NCBI RefSeq assembly: GCF_048544455.1
Contig: NC_133532.1
Coordinates: 17,424,948 to 17,488,947 of the forward strand
DNA: 64,000 nucleotides
DNA from: Silene latifolia
Taxonomy: Eukaryota > Streptophyta > Magnoliopsida > Caryophyllales > Caryophyllaceae
Direction of reading: 5' to 3'
Part shown: positions 23,485-35,837 of the stretch, one piece after another
Layout of the letters: every line of letters begins with the position of its first letter
Position numbering within the stretch: position 1 is the stretch's first letter
Translations under genes and position numbers: made by a program
The notes under the pieces: model-generated
Database searches by the model: none
What the model was told of the DNA's origin: nothing
The model's input: only the letters and a program-made list of their open reading frames with translations

Positions 23485-24838
23485 TGTAATACTACGGATT
23501 TTATTAAGTTGTATACTCGACCGAGTAGAGCCTACTCGGAGTAGTGTTACTGTAGGGTCTGTTTTGGTTCTGTAGATGAAAAATCGGCAGTAGTATGGGA
23601 ATACTCGACCGAGTAGAGGATACTCGGCCGAGTATAGCTTTACTCGACCGAGTATCCGGTCTGACGAGTGTTGTTTTAGCGGTTTGATGCGGGAGTGTTT
23701 AAGGTTATTTTTATATTTACCGTCAGTTTCTAAAACGCCATTTTAACCCTAATCATTTTACGATTACCTTAATTACTCTCTAATCACTCCCTACTCATCC
23801 TCTAATCTCGTGTGTGTGCAATCGTTGTGACCTTTACGTGCAATCTCGCATTCTACTGTTGGTAAGTTCATTCCCTATGTCATTTATGTTTTATTGGGAC
23901 TACTGTATGTTTGGAATTAGGGAATAAAAGGGGGATGGTTCATTATGTAATTGTGTTATGTGGTTATTGTATAGGAGAAGATTTCGTAGAGGAGCCTTTC
24001 TGATTGTCTGATCTTCATTCTACTGTTGATTGCTAAGGTAGGGTTTCCTACTCAGTTTACTGTTAATTGTTATGGCATGATTGTTTCGTGATTATTGTTA
24101 ACTGCTGATCATCGGAGTATGGGCGTTGTTGTGACGGTGTTGGTGTGGAGAGGTTGTGGCAGCTGTGATGCTGTGTGATGTGATTGTCGTGGAGTCACTT
24201 GCGGGAGTAGCTTCACACCCTAGTTCGCCCTCCGTGGAACCCGCCACGAGAGGGGATGTGCACATTAAGGGACAAGGATTTGTTTTAGTCACTCGTTGAT
24301 GAGCTGGACTTGGTGGGATCGGCTGCAGTCACCCACTGGCGGCGTGGATTACCTGTTGCGATGGGTAATCTCGCAGGGCTACACACTTCGGTGTGTAGTC
24401 GGTTACTGTGTGAGATCGGAAGACCGAGGAGTATGGATGATCAGCTGGTTACCGTGTTGTTTGCCTTACATTGATTGAGTAATACTAACCCCGTGTTGTT
24501 GTTTGTAAAACCTACGGTGATCCATTCGGGGATGGTGAGCAGACTTGACAGGTATTGCTATTGGTGAGCTTGGGACAGTCATGGGGGAGTTGTCATCATC
24601 AGTCGTAGCATCACTGTTCGAGTCGTAGTTATGATTTCCAGCTGTTAGACATTTATTTATATTTCGTTCGATCAGTTTGGGATTTGGTTTTGATGTAAAC
24701 ACTATTTTGTTGGTACTTTAATAAATGTGCTCCGTTCAGACGCTTTTGATATTTACTAACCTCGGATAATCGAGATGGTAACACACTTTCATGGTAGGGT
24801 GGTCCTGGTAAGACACCTTGGTATGAGGGGGTGTTACA
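23485..24838 (+). repeat. 5' LTR of element 2 (1354 bp)
   Basis: TGTAATACTACGG to GTGTTACA. The U3 start (about 23514-23660) has ACTCGACCGAGT/ACTCGGCCGAGT motifs, upstream of a TATA-like TTTTTATATTTA near 23708. AATAAA at about 24719 may be the poly(A) signal. One motif unit present in the 3' LTR (50720-50735) is missing here. Confidence 0.95.
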
Positions 24839-24841
24839 AAG

Positions 24842-24853
24842 TGGTATCAGAGT
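24842..24853 (+). other. Primer binding site of element 2
   Basis: TGGTATCAGAGT, 3 bases after the LTR, complementary to the initiator tRNA-Met 3' end except for the last base. Confidence 0.9.
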
Positions 24854-25284
24854 CGAAGATTCCGGCACCTAAACAAATGAACCCAATGAACTTAGGGAGT
24901 CTAAATAAAATGAACCCGGGGAGAGTTGTTTGGAGCTACCGCAAAGACTCGGGAGACGTCCCGGAGTCATAATTTGGCCCTTATTAACTCGAGCCGGTCA
25001 TATGGGGAAGTGTGTTTGAGTGTTGTGTCTTGTATGTGCATGTATGTGACGATTCATGTCGATAATAAGTGATGGTTGGAATTTTACATGTGGAATTCGT
25101 AAGTTTGGTGATTTGGAAAAGTAGTGGGAAGAACGAGTATGTGAATTTTGGTGTATTGGATTCACCTGTGAATGAATGGTATGGCTATGGGTTTATAACG
25201 TGCCGTTTTAATTCCTGTTGTTATGTGTTTGATGAGGGAATAGAAAGCATGATAGGGGACTTTATACTGTTTTAACCCGTCTTT

Positions 25285-25600
25285 GGCATGGCTCGACCGA
25301 AGCGGGCGGTACTCGGCCAGAGTAGGAGTACTCGGCGAGTAACCAAGCACTCGACCGAGTGTTGTTTGGCAGTGCGTAGCAGTAGCTACTGGTTGTGTTT
25401 ACTCGACCGAGTAAATAAGAGTACTCGACCGAGTGGTGTCTACTCGGCCGAGTGTCGTGTATACTCGACCGAGTATGAATTCTGGGTAATTTAGATTGGC
25501 TACTAGAGTCGGCAACTCATTGAGACCGAGGGTACTCGTAAGAGTAGTCGTTACTCGACCAAGTGTTGTTTGATACTCGGCCGAGTGTTCTTTTGGCGGG
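25285..25600 (+). repeat. Cluster of palindromic ACTCG-NN-CGAGT motifs in gag leader (element 2)
   Basis: About ten copies, mostly ACTCGACCGAGT with some ACTCGGCCGAGT and a few damaged ones. They occupy the same place before gag as in element 1. Orientation relative to the element is inverted in the centre (AC instead of GT on the coding-strand view), which only matters for the non-palindromic form. Confidence 0.92.
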
Positions 25601-25664
25601 GGATTGTTACATTTTGAGCCGTAGGCTTCTGTGCCTACGTTTCCGTGTTTCTTATCAGCTAAAA

Positions 25665-26890
25665 ATGTCGCCCAAAAAACCCCTGCACAGATCCAAGCTT
25701 CCGAGATGACTCTTGATGAGGTTGCTCGCATGATTGAGCAACAAGAGGCCCTCATTGAAGCTCTTAAAAATGTGGGAAAGGGAAATGAGAAGCCGATGGA
25801 TGCTACTCAACTCAGCATCAACATTGCTCGTTTCAACCCTCCCACATATGAAGGGGTAGGGGAACCAAAGCTGCTTGAGAAGTGGCACCGTGAGATTGAA
25901 GCTCTCATGAAAATGGTTAAGTGCCCCGAAGACATGATCGTTGAGCAGGTAGTGTACTACCTGAGAGGTGAAGCTGCTGTTTGGTGGCAAAATGTCAAGG
26001 ATGATGCTAGAGCTTATTACCAGGCCGAAGGTTTGGGAGCTATTCCGTGGTCTGGGCTAAAGAGTGCTATGAGAGAGCAGTTTGTGCCACAACATATTCG
26101 ACACAAGATGAGATCTGAGTTTGATTCTTTCACCATGACTAAGGAGATGTCTGTCACTGACTACTATCATCGGTTTATGGAGCTATCTCGTTATGTTGAC
26201 GACATGCAGCTAGGACCGAGGGGTTTAGCTCTCCGCTTTGAGAGGGGTTTATCTGCCAAGATCATGAATCGTATGGTCGCGGGGGTTGCTACTGACCTTA
26301 AGGAAGTGTATCTAAGGGCGGGCCAAGCCGAGAGGATGGTGGATCTCTCAAAGGAGATCAACGAGAGGACTGCTGCGGAATAGAGGAAGACTGACAGTGG
26401 AAGTAACAGTCAGTCAGGCAACAAGAAGGGTAACTACAACCACTCCAAAGCTTTTTCTGGTGGGGGTAATGGCTCCGGAGGTTTTCGAGGCTGGGGCAAG
26501 AACAAAGGTCGGAGTGTGAGTGATAACTCCAACATAACATGTTACGGATGTGGTGGTGTCGGCCACAGAAGACGGGAATGTACCAGTTTCACGCCTGGCA
26601 CTGGATCAGGAAACCAGCATGGGAATTTCTCCCAAGGGCTAACTCAGAGTTTTGCTAGTAACCGACCGGGAGGTTCATGGGGCAACCGAGGTGGACAAGG
26701 CAACCAGGGCAGCTACAACCGCAGCGGTGGTGGATCATATCAGCGGCAGAACAACACCACCACCCAAGATTCAACAGCTAAGCCGAGTACCTCCAATGCT
26801 TCGGTTCAGGGTGGAAGACATAAAAACAGTGGAAAGCTTTTCATGATGGACAAACAGGAAGCGCAAGATGATGCTCATGTAGTTACCGGT
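25665..26890 (+). pseudogene. Gag with CCHC zinc knuckle (element 2)
   Basis: ATG at 25665 aligns with the element 1 gag start, but one base is missing within the first eight codons, so the start is out of frame. From about 25677 the gag core is open and close to element 1 (AVWWQNVKDDARAYYQAEG, REQFVPQHIR). A single nonsense codon, TAG at 26381-26383, stands where element 1 has AAG (Lys). The same frame then continues to the zinc knuckle CYGCGGVGHRRREC (26538-26580) and the Gly/Asn/Gln-rich tail. Confidence 0.92.
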
Positions 26891-27949
26891 ACCTTTCTTG
26901 TTCATAATGTACCATCTTTTGTTTTGTTTGATTCGGGGGCTACACACTCTTTTGTGTCTAAGGGTCATGCCATGTCTATGGGTTTGGGTAAGTTTGAGGT
27001 TGTAAAAGATGATGTGTTCATACCTTCAGGGGAGTCAGTCTCATGTCTCAAGTTGTATAAAGGTGTGTCTATGGTGGTTGGAGGGGGTAGATTTACCGAT
27101 AGATCTGTTAAAGTTTCCTATGGATGGGTTTGAGGTGATTGTCGGGATGGATTGGTTGGGTAGGTACGATGCCAGAATAGATTGTCGGCAGAAGAAGGTA
27201 TCTTTAAAGGGGCCTAAGGGTGTTAGGGTGTCTTATAGAGGGTTTGTGGTGAAACCTAAGTGTAAGTTCATAGCTGTGATGACTTTAAAGTCATGTTTGA
27301 GGAAGAAGTGTCCCTTGATTCTCTGTCATGTGAGGGATGACCGAGTAGAGCTGCCGACAGCTTCTGAGATACCTGTGGTGAGAGAGTTCGAAGATGTCTT
27401 TCCTGAGGAGATACCGAGTTTACCTCCTAAGAGGGATGTTGATTTCAACGTGGAGCTTAAACCGGGAACAGGTCCGATATCCAAAGCACCTTACCGTATG
27501 GCACCTAAGGAGTTAGCAGGGTTGAAGAAGCAGATACATGAGTTGCTAGGCAAGGGTTATATCAGGCCTAGTGTGTCACCGTGGGGAGCCCCAGTTCTTT
27601 TTGTAAAGAAGAAAGATGGGAGTATGAGGCTATGCATCGACTTCATAGAGCTCAACCGAGTCACAGTGAAGAATAAGTACCCTTTGCCCAGGATCGATGA
27701 CTTGTTTGATCAGTTAAGTGGAGCAGGTGTATTCTCCAAGATTGACCTGAGGTCAGGTTATCACCAGTTGAGGATAGCAGATGATGATATTCCTAAGACA
27801 GCGTTTCGATCTCGATATGGTCATTATGAGTATGTGGTGATGCCTTTTGGGTTGACCAATGCACCAGCAGCTTTCATGGACTTGATGAATCGGATCTTCG
27901 CACCGTTCTTAGACAGGTTCGTGGTTGTGTTCATCGATGACATCTTAGT
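26890..27949 (+). pseudogene. Protease and first part of RT (element 2)
   Basis: The protease site DSGATHSFVS lies near 26930. A +1 base in a G-run near 27085 shifts the frame relative to element 1. From about 27090 the frame is open through the linker to RT blocks [38 protein letters not shown] and VVFIDDILV. It stops at 27949, where the hAT-like insertion begins. RT resumes at 46720. Confidence 0.93.
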
Positions 27950-28246
27950 TAGAGGTGATCATGGCTGAGCCGGGCCGGGTTTGGGCTGGGCCTAAGCATT
28001 AAATTAAGCCCAATTGTGCGGACCGGGCCGGGGCGGGCTACAAGTGCGGGCCTATTTTATTAGCCCAAGCCCGGCCCATACGGGCTTAAAGTGGGTTTTC
28101 GGGCCAATTCGGGCTAAATATTTTTCTTCTTGAAATAAGTTTAGAAATCCCCATGATGAAGTTAGATACTTTGTGTATTTGTTATCAAAATTTTCGAATA
28201 GAATTATAAGATATTAAGATTTTTTCGAGTATTGTCAATTAAGTAG

Positions 28247-31200
28247 TGTAGATACCCGTATCCGTCGATATTGGAATTTATAGAGAACCCGACAAACACC
28301 CGATGATGATAGGACACATGTATTCTTTAGTTGTCATTGTCATTATTTGGAGCTCGTTTTACGAGGTAGAATGGGCGTCGTCGATGAAGTATTTTATTAA
28401 TTTAAATGATATTTAAATTAACGTTTTTAGTGAATTCATTCTGTTAATTTAAATGATATTTGAATTAATGTTTTTAGTGGGTTCATTTTGTTATTTTAAA
28501 TGATATTTAAAATTAATGTGTTTTTTGAGTGAATTCATTTTATTTAGTTTAAATGATATTTAAATTAAAGCTTTATTTTGAATTTATTTTCTTAAGTTAT
28601 TTTATTGAAAATAAAATAAATATTTGATTTGAAAAATCATTTTATAAGTATATTTGATTTGAAAAGTCATTTATTTCAATTTGTCAATTGGTTTGAAAAA
28701 TCAATTTTAAAAGCGAAAAACTCGTTTTGCATCGTGTGTTTTGAGCTCGATTTTAGCTCGGTTTTTTAAGCCCGTTTCCTTTGCGAATTGGCACGAATCT
28801 CGAGTACACTAACCCACCTATACCAATACCCATCAACCCATGTTCGAACCCCCATACCATGGCCCAAATTCTCGTTCAAAACCAACCACAAGCAGCCCGT
28901 ACCCAAACCGCAAACAGTCCCCTGTTTTGCGAGCCAATTCCCGAGCCCAAACCCGCTTCAAACACTACCAAGACCCGTACCCATTAACCCTAACCCATAC
29001 CCTAGTATCCTACCCATATTATCCTAGCTTGATCACCAAGAAATCCCCCAAAACGAACCCTAGAAACCCCTCCCAAAACCGATGGACAGCAGCTATGTTC
29101 ATTGAGCCCGATTTGCCTCTCCTCCCTTTTAACCTATTTTAAACCCTTATAAATACCACCCCTTCACCATACAATCATTGATCTAAGTTCTCCATACATC
29201 CAACCATCACATACAAGCTTTGAACCTCAGAAACAAACCCTAAACATCCTCCAAAAACCCTAAACAAAACCGACACACAAACTGAAACTGTTTGTGTGTC
29301 TCCTTCGAAAACCCTTTCGTTCCTCCATCAAATCACCATAAAAATTCGAGTTTCTTGTTCCTAATTAATCACATAACATCCATCTACACATTAGACAAAG
29401 ATTTACGAGCCGAATTGACCTTGAGAGCACACGAGATCCCTCGAAAAACAGAGTGAAATAACACTCTGTTTTCGCGGTTTACTCTTGTCTGTCCAGTTCT
29501 GTTTGTGCTCGTTTTTCGTGCCCAATAACCAAAATCGAGCCGGGGTCGCTTTAATATCCTTGTTCTCCTCTCTTTCTAGTTTCCAAAACATCTTTCGGAT
29601 CGAATTTTCGTCGTGAAACGAGGGAGATATCACTGTTTTAAAACTGCTGTCCAGAAACTTTCCAAAACGCGTGTTGCTTTGTTACTTCGTCGACGACGGC
29701 CTCTCGAGATAAAATTTACCATCGATTACGACCCAAGACGGTGTCAACGATACATGTAGGTTGAGGGTGCATCAAATCCCCTTCTCTTCTCTCTTTTTAT
29801 TTCGTTTTTTTTATGCCTTTTTTTATTGTCTTTTTTTGTTTGTTTTTCGTTTTAATTATCGTTTGTTTTAAATTAATTACGAAACTAGTTAGTCCGAGTA
29901 TGAGTTAAAGTACCACCATGAACACCCGCGTTGACTTGAGATGGGAAAAGAAACCGCTCCTTCTGTCGGTCGTACACCCCCGTCTCATTTACATATCCTC
30001 GTGTTCAAGGTAGGGCATAAATAAAACAAATTATCTAACTTCGATCTTCGCTTTCGACCCTCTTACTGTCTCGGCCAAATCGATGGACCTTAGGACCCGT
30101 TGCATGTTAGTTTAACTTCTGATTATTAACCTATGACGTAATTAGATGACTTTAAATCAATTTAATAATCTAATTAGACACTTTAGGTGGCTTCGACGTA
30201 AGTTATAAAATCAATCGACGATTTCTGTAAATAATTGAATGCATCTATCTCTTTCACCTAATTTCTCGCTAGTATAAGAGTGCGTGATTAGCACCTTCTT
30301 ATTGACACTCGATGAGTTAAATTAATTAGCGAATTTAACCTAATTGGACCCTTTAGGCCGTGTAGAATGCACCCTTGCGCGACAATCAATCAACATCGTT
30401 TTTAACTCGTTTTCTAACTTGTTTTCGATTCCTTTTCGCAATCATTCGATCTAATCAATAAATCTAACTTAGGAACTAGGTTGGCTTTGGTTGGGCCGTG
30501 GTTGGCCGTGTGTTTGGCCGTGTGTTTGGCCTTTCCTATTTCGTTTGTTTTTGCATCGTTCGTTCTTTATTTGTTTTATCACTTGTAATTAATTTATGTT
30601 TCTTTGAGTCACGTTTTGTAATCTATTTGTAATTAGTTCTCCTTTTTGAGTCAAAACCTTTTCTGAAAACCTTAGTTTTATTTGGTTAGACGGTTGTTCC
30701 CAATGCTTGTAGGAGCGTAGTAAACCGCATGTTGTTTAAAGCAACATGGCCCGGTTTATGCTAATGCATGCTTTGGTGCGTAGCCCAATGTCTAATTCGA
30801 TGGGATTAAGTGAGAGCACGCAATACGAGGAGGGACCCACGGACGTGTGTCATGTAGGCCGTGAGTCACCTCCCCCATGTGCACGGTTTTCAAGGCCCAA
30901 TGGCCGTGTGTTTTGTGTCGTGTTTTGAGTTGTATGTAGCAATTGTATTTAGATCGAGTTGTATCTTTAATTTGTTGTTGTGTCGGCATGAAATGCCTGG
31001 GTTGTAATAGGTAGATCCCAACGGCTCCCCCATTCCCCCTTAAGCCTTGTTTGCTTTATTTGTATGTTGTTAGATCAATCAACCCACATGCTAAATTACA
31101 ACTTTGACAAAGTTAGTATAGTTGCATCTAAATCAACATAGAAACTTCACATGTTAGGGTTTAAAACAACGTTTGCATATCATACATCGTACGTAGCTAT

Positions 31201-31574
31201 GACCTTGTTTGAAATCCGACATTTGACTTAGTAGAGGCCGTTATTGACGGGCGGGGTTGGGTGTCCTTATGGGCTTCCCAACACGTACCCTCACCCCTTA
31301 CTCAAGATCTATGGTTTGTGGATCCGTCTAAATACCATTGGATTACGAGAGTCATTCAAATCGAGTGATATAGGGTACAAGTCTTTATCTTTAATCACTC
31401 GTAGTCGATTGGCTTTATGCTTTTCGATGAAAGGTGTAAAGTTGACTTGAACGGTTCCAAGTTCCCAAAAACTTGGTGGCGACTCTAATATGTCTTAATT
31501 CGATTCGAAAGAACCTCGAGTCGATTATGTCGAGTGTGGATCCCTCGGACGCAGTTCCGAGGGCCTTGTCCTGA
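28247..31574 (+). repeat. 5' LTR of the Retand-like element (3328 bp)
   Basis: Begins TGTAGATACCCGTATCC and ends near GGGCCTTGTCCTGA. It is AT-rich near its start, with three or four repeats of AATTTAAATGATATTTRAAT (28395-28570). TTATAAATACC at about 29146 is a TATA candidate. ORFs inside it recur identically in the other LTR and are not genes. Confidence 0.94.
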
Positions 31575-31576
31575 TT

Positions 31577-31594
31577 TGGCGACTCATTTGGGGA
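31577..31594 (+). other. Primer binding site of the Retand-like element
   Basis: TGGCGACTCATTTGGGGA, two bases after the LTR end. TGGCGACTC is the PBS core common in Ogre-type elements (reported as tRNA-Arg). The tRNA identity was not checked. Confidence 0.75.
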
Positions 31595-32700
31595 AAAGAG
31601 GACTAGTTACACTTTGTGTTTCTAGGGTCTTTTCCTCCGAGGTGAAACTTGAAAAGAAAGTGTTGGAAAGTAAAACATTACTCATAGTGCTACGATTCAT
31701 GCATAAACCCTTAAGGACTTGCCGGGCCGTCCCAGCGTTTCTTCGTGATGCGTGGGGGCGACGTCCCACTATGCCAGGAAGCTGCACATTGCTCGCTTCC
31801 ACTTCGCCTCGCGTGGTTCTTGGGAATGGGGACGATCTTCTAGGTACTTTACCTTAAGACACCTCGCTTTATAAGACCGCAAAAGGATGGAGGGCATAGA
31901 CCTTCTTGTAGAAGACTTGCCGAGACTTAGAGATGTCTAGGAGCATACATCCTTATAGCATGAGAATGACAATGTGCAATATGTTTTCCCGAGTCTTTTT
32001 TTTTTTTTTCGAAAATTCCAAGTCCTTTTCAAAACCGAACTTTTGAACAACTTACTTTCAAACCTAGCATGATTTTCAAAACGCGGAATCTTTGCCCAAA
32101 TAGGACTAGAATTTCGGCCCAAATTGAGCTTTTATATAGGCATCTTTGCCCATTTCAAATCTCATTTTCAAATCAATCCTTCGTTTTTCAAAATCAATCC
32201 AAGATATTTCTCGAACCTCAACCAAGCATGAAATGCGTCAAGTCGTGTCCGGGTCATGGCCATGTTAGGCCGGGTATGTTTCATTTTAAGGGTCTAGAAC
32301 ACGACCTTGTTGGGTCACCCAAACTCACCTCTTGGGCTTTGAGTCATGTTGATCGACCTTTTGGTCTAGAACAGTCCACAAAAAACGTCCAGGCTAGGCC
32401 CTTATGGACGTTTCACGCGAACCCATGGGCTATGTTAGCCCAATCACGGGTTTGGTCACACCAAGTCCGGTTTAGAATCGAGTTATGACGGACTTGAGTC
32501 ATGTCGTTTTGTCGAGTCTAAAATGAACCAATGTCTAAATCAAACCGTGAGTCGAACCTTTGGTTAACCAATCTCAAGTCGAGTCTGTGTTTGAGTCAAG
32601 TTGGGGTCGTGTCCTTAAGTGTGCAGGGGCTCTTACTTTAAATATTGACTCAGTACGGGGTTTTCTTGTAGAAAGGCCGCCCAAAACCCGACGTCAAGCA
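31595..32700 (+). other. Leader of the Retand-like element
   Basis: Non-coding by appearance. Ogre elements often have an extra ORF here, but only short open frames are present (32069-32488; 32560 onward, open into gag). It ends with TCTTGTAGAAAGGCCGCCCA just before the gag ATG. Confidence 0.55.
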
Positions 32701-33500
32701 ATGGAAGATGCTGTTAACAAGCTTACTGAGGCCGTGAACCTCATGATGACCCGAATGGAAGCAATCGAATCTAGGCTGAGTGAAGATTCACCTCCACCCC
32801 CTCCACCGCTGACTGATCTGGAGAAACGGTTCAAGTTCATCGAAGACCGTTTGAAGCTCTCCCAGGGGAAGAACATCCACTATGAGAATGCTAGGACCTA
32901 CGCCCCAGTTCAGGATAAGTTGCCCACGAACATGGTACTCACTGACATCCCAAAGTTCAAGGGCACTAAAAATCCAGTCCACCATGTTAAGGCCTATAAA
33001 GGGTACTTAGCACTGAAGGGAGTACCTGCTGATATGCTCTCTGAAATCTTCGCCCAATCTCTGGGTGAACACCCAAAGGCTTGGTTCTACAATCTTGACC
33101 TCAAGAACTTCCCCACTTTCGAAGATATTACGGTGGAGTTACGCAAGCACTATCTTTGACAATGTTGAGATTCAAACCAACATAAGAACCTTGGAGGTCA
33201 TGACACGAAAAGAGAAAGAGGGCTTTCTTGAATTCCTCGCAAGATGGCGCAATTTGAAAGCGTGAAACTAGCTAAGAAGCCCGACGAAGTTGAAATGGTG
33301 GATAAGTTCGTAAAGAATCTACGACTTTGTTTACCGTAATGCTCGAAATACCAGAATTTTGGTTCTTTCAAAGAATTGATAAGGATCGGGATAAAGGTAG
33401 AGGACGATGTCCAATTCTTTGAAAGCCGAGAAGCCAAAGGGATACCAAGGGGCTTCGTCATCTAAAGCAAAAGCGCCCGCAGCGGCCCACTTTGTTGAAA
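32701..33500 (+). pseudogene. Gag (Retand-like element), frameshifted
   Basis: ATG at 32701 (MEDAVNKLTEAVNLMMTRME), a coiled-coil-like start. The gag core follows: DIPKFKGTKNPVHHVKAY, GEHPKAWFYNLDL. An extra T in CTTTGAC at about 33157 ends the frame. The sequence continues in another frame as NVEIQTNIRTLEVMTRKEKE (33160-33240), then breaks again near 33265 and 33330. Confidence 0.88.
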
Positions 33501-33515
33501 CTGTCAATCTCCTAG

Positions 33516-34955
33516 ATGGACAGTCAAAAAGGCCTCCGCGCCAAGCTCGAGGGTATTCACGATATCGGGTGCACTTACGCCTATGCTCTCCAAAGGCTCA
33601 TGGCCCAAGGAAAGTTGAAGCCCATTGGTCCAACTCCGGACCCTCCTGGCGATCAACAAGGCAAATGGTTTAAACCGAATGCCTACCGTGCCTTTCATCA
33701 AGGGAAGGGACACACGATCGAAAGGTGCTTTAGACTAAAGCACGAAATTCAAGATATGATTGAGAACGGAACGCTCCCAATCCCAGCTATAAAACCCAAC
33801 AACGTCACCAATCCATTTGGCGACCACACTAACTTTGTCTCTATCGAAGATAGTGTCGATTACTCTCACTTGATCCGCCCATATCGTCTAAAAGGGGTTT
33901 TCGTCGGAAGAATATTCGTGGATTGCTCCAAATTCCTACCAAGCTCGAGAAACGAGATTACGTTCGGGGATTTTGTTGTCGATTGTACTCCTTACATACT
34001 CCAAAGCGGCAATGAAATCAATGGCGTTTGGGCCGATGACGAGGATGATGTTTACCTCGTCAAAGGTGCGACAATTCCTCATACCCAAGAAGAAATCTTA
34101 AAGGCGAGGCAAGACGCCCTAGAGTCAAACCATTTGACTAGATCCGGACGCCCATATTGTGTGGAGAAGGCTAAGGATACCCCGAGTAAGGCACCTCAAA
34201 AGGAGCCGGCAGTGGTCGAAGTTCTTGGTGAAGGGTCGACCTCCGAGGCTTCCCTCATCAAGCAACTCCAAAAGACTAAGGCCGACGTATCTATCTGGCA
34301 ACTTATCTTGAGCTCTTTCGAGCATCGTCAAGCTTTGTTGCAAGCTTTGATGAACATGACCGTGTCGTCGAATACTACTCCTGCGGACATGGTCGCTCAC
34401 ATCGCCCAGAATCGGCCTCAGGTTACCAACGGTGTGACATTCTCCGACGAAGATCTGCCGCCGTTCGGGCCTCGACATAACCTGGCCCTCTATATTGCTA
34501 CCGTGTGCCTCAACAAGCATATCCCTATGACCTTGGTTGACGACGGATCGGCCGTCAACGTACTCCCTCTGAAAACGGCGCATATCCTGGGCTTGGAGAA
34601 GAATGACTTCATCCCCACTACGCAGACAGTCCGGGCATTCGATGGCACTGTGCGTCGAGTGAGTGGACTTGTCGATCTAGTAGTATAGACTGGGCAAGTG
34701 GAAAAGAAAATAAGTTGCCAAGTAATTGACATATGCTCGTCCTTCAACTTATTGTTGGGAAGGCCCTGGATCCATGCCGCTAAGGCCGTGACATCAACAC
34801 TGCATCGAAAAATCAAGGTCCCACTCAATGGCAAAACCGTCACCATTGACGCCACGCCAATTACTGTGGCAGGAGGAGACATTACTTCCGAAGTAAGGGT
34901 CGAAGCTACCAATGACGCATGCGGTTTCGAGATTGTCAATATGATCGAAATTTGA
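33516..34955 (+). pseudogene. Gag C-terminus and protease (Retand-like element)
   Basis: The long frame carries a knuckle-like FHQGKGHTIERCFRLKHEI (about 33690-33750) and the protease site TLVDDGSAVNVLPL (about 34530-34570), with DGSA replacing the usual DSGA/DTGA, as is common in Ogre/Tat. A TAG at 34686-34688 interrupts the frame, which otherwise continues in the same phase (VEKKISCQVIDI, LLLGRPWIHAAKAV) to a stop at 34955. So a single nonsense change separates two parts of one protein. Confidence 0.88.
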
Positions 34956-34965
34956 ACTCGAAAAT

Positions 34966-35661
34966 ATGGATCTATATACGGGAAGTCATGTTTGTGAGGT
35001 GATTCTCAAAACTGGGAAGTACTTCGGTTTCTCTTTATATCCTAGAAGAGAGGAGGCGTTCCAGTTGAAACCACCCGTAGCCAAAGGAGTAACTTTCGGG
35101 CTTGGGTATGAGCCCACTGAGAAAGATCTACGGGAAAAGATGGGAAGAACGGTCGAAGATCGAGATATCAAAATGGGACCGTATCACCTAACTCTAAACG
35201 GTCACTTCGTGAGAGCTGGGGAAGAACTCCCTTGCATGGACTTCCCCGAACCTATCTTTGACCCAAAGAAGAACCTCATGGTCCCAGGAATCGAAGTATT
35301 CCAAGATTGCTACTACATCCCTGAAGACATTCTGACCGTGATGCCAGTAGAAACCAAGCTGGATCCAATGAATGACGAGAAAGCCTTGGGTCTCCTTTTC
35401 GGTGAAGAAAAGAAATCACCAACACCAAACGAAGATTTGGTAAGCATGATCCTGAGAAGCGAGCGGTTTGACCCATCTACCCTCATCACCGATGTGGATC
35501 CTCTTAGGACCAACACGGGATGGCGGAAAACAATCAAGTGGACTGACAACAAAGGACTTCTTTTCAAGTTGACAACGGGAGAAGGAGAGATGTTCAAGCC
35601 AAATGATGTTACCGATTTGAGTCCGAGTCCGAGTCGGAGTCGAGTCCGAGATAGGTCCTAA
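34966..35661 (+). pseudogene. Spacer coding region between protease and RT (Retand-like element)
   Basis: Open frame of 231 codons (GSHVCEVILKTGKYFGFSLY, GLGYEPTEKDLREKMGR) without a known catalytic motif, ending in a Ser/Arg-rich tract made by repeated GAGTCCGAGTCGG. Ogre-type elements have a conserved uncharacterised region and, in some, an intron here. Whether 35640-35840 is an intron cannot be decided from sequence alone. Confidence 0.7.
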
Positions 35662-35837
35662 GATCGAGTCTAAGGAGTCGGTGTTGAAAATACCCCTCCC
35701 CTAGCTTTCCCTTCCTATGCACCTTTTCCTAATGGTGGTATTACGGGGCCTGTCCCGAATACCCTATCTCGCCACCGAATTCGATCGGTTGGCTCAAATG
35801 TTAAGCGCATTTCGCGCGATTTCAAATCAATAATAAT

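Noticed and set aside
28781..29142. ORFs of 68-100 codons repeated at 43336-43697
   Set aside because: Duplicated only because they lie in the two LTRs of the Retand-like element; Pro/Thr-rich and overlapping in three frames.
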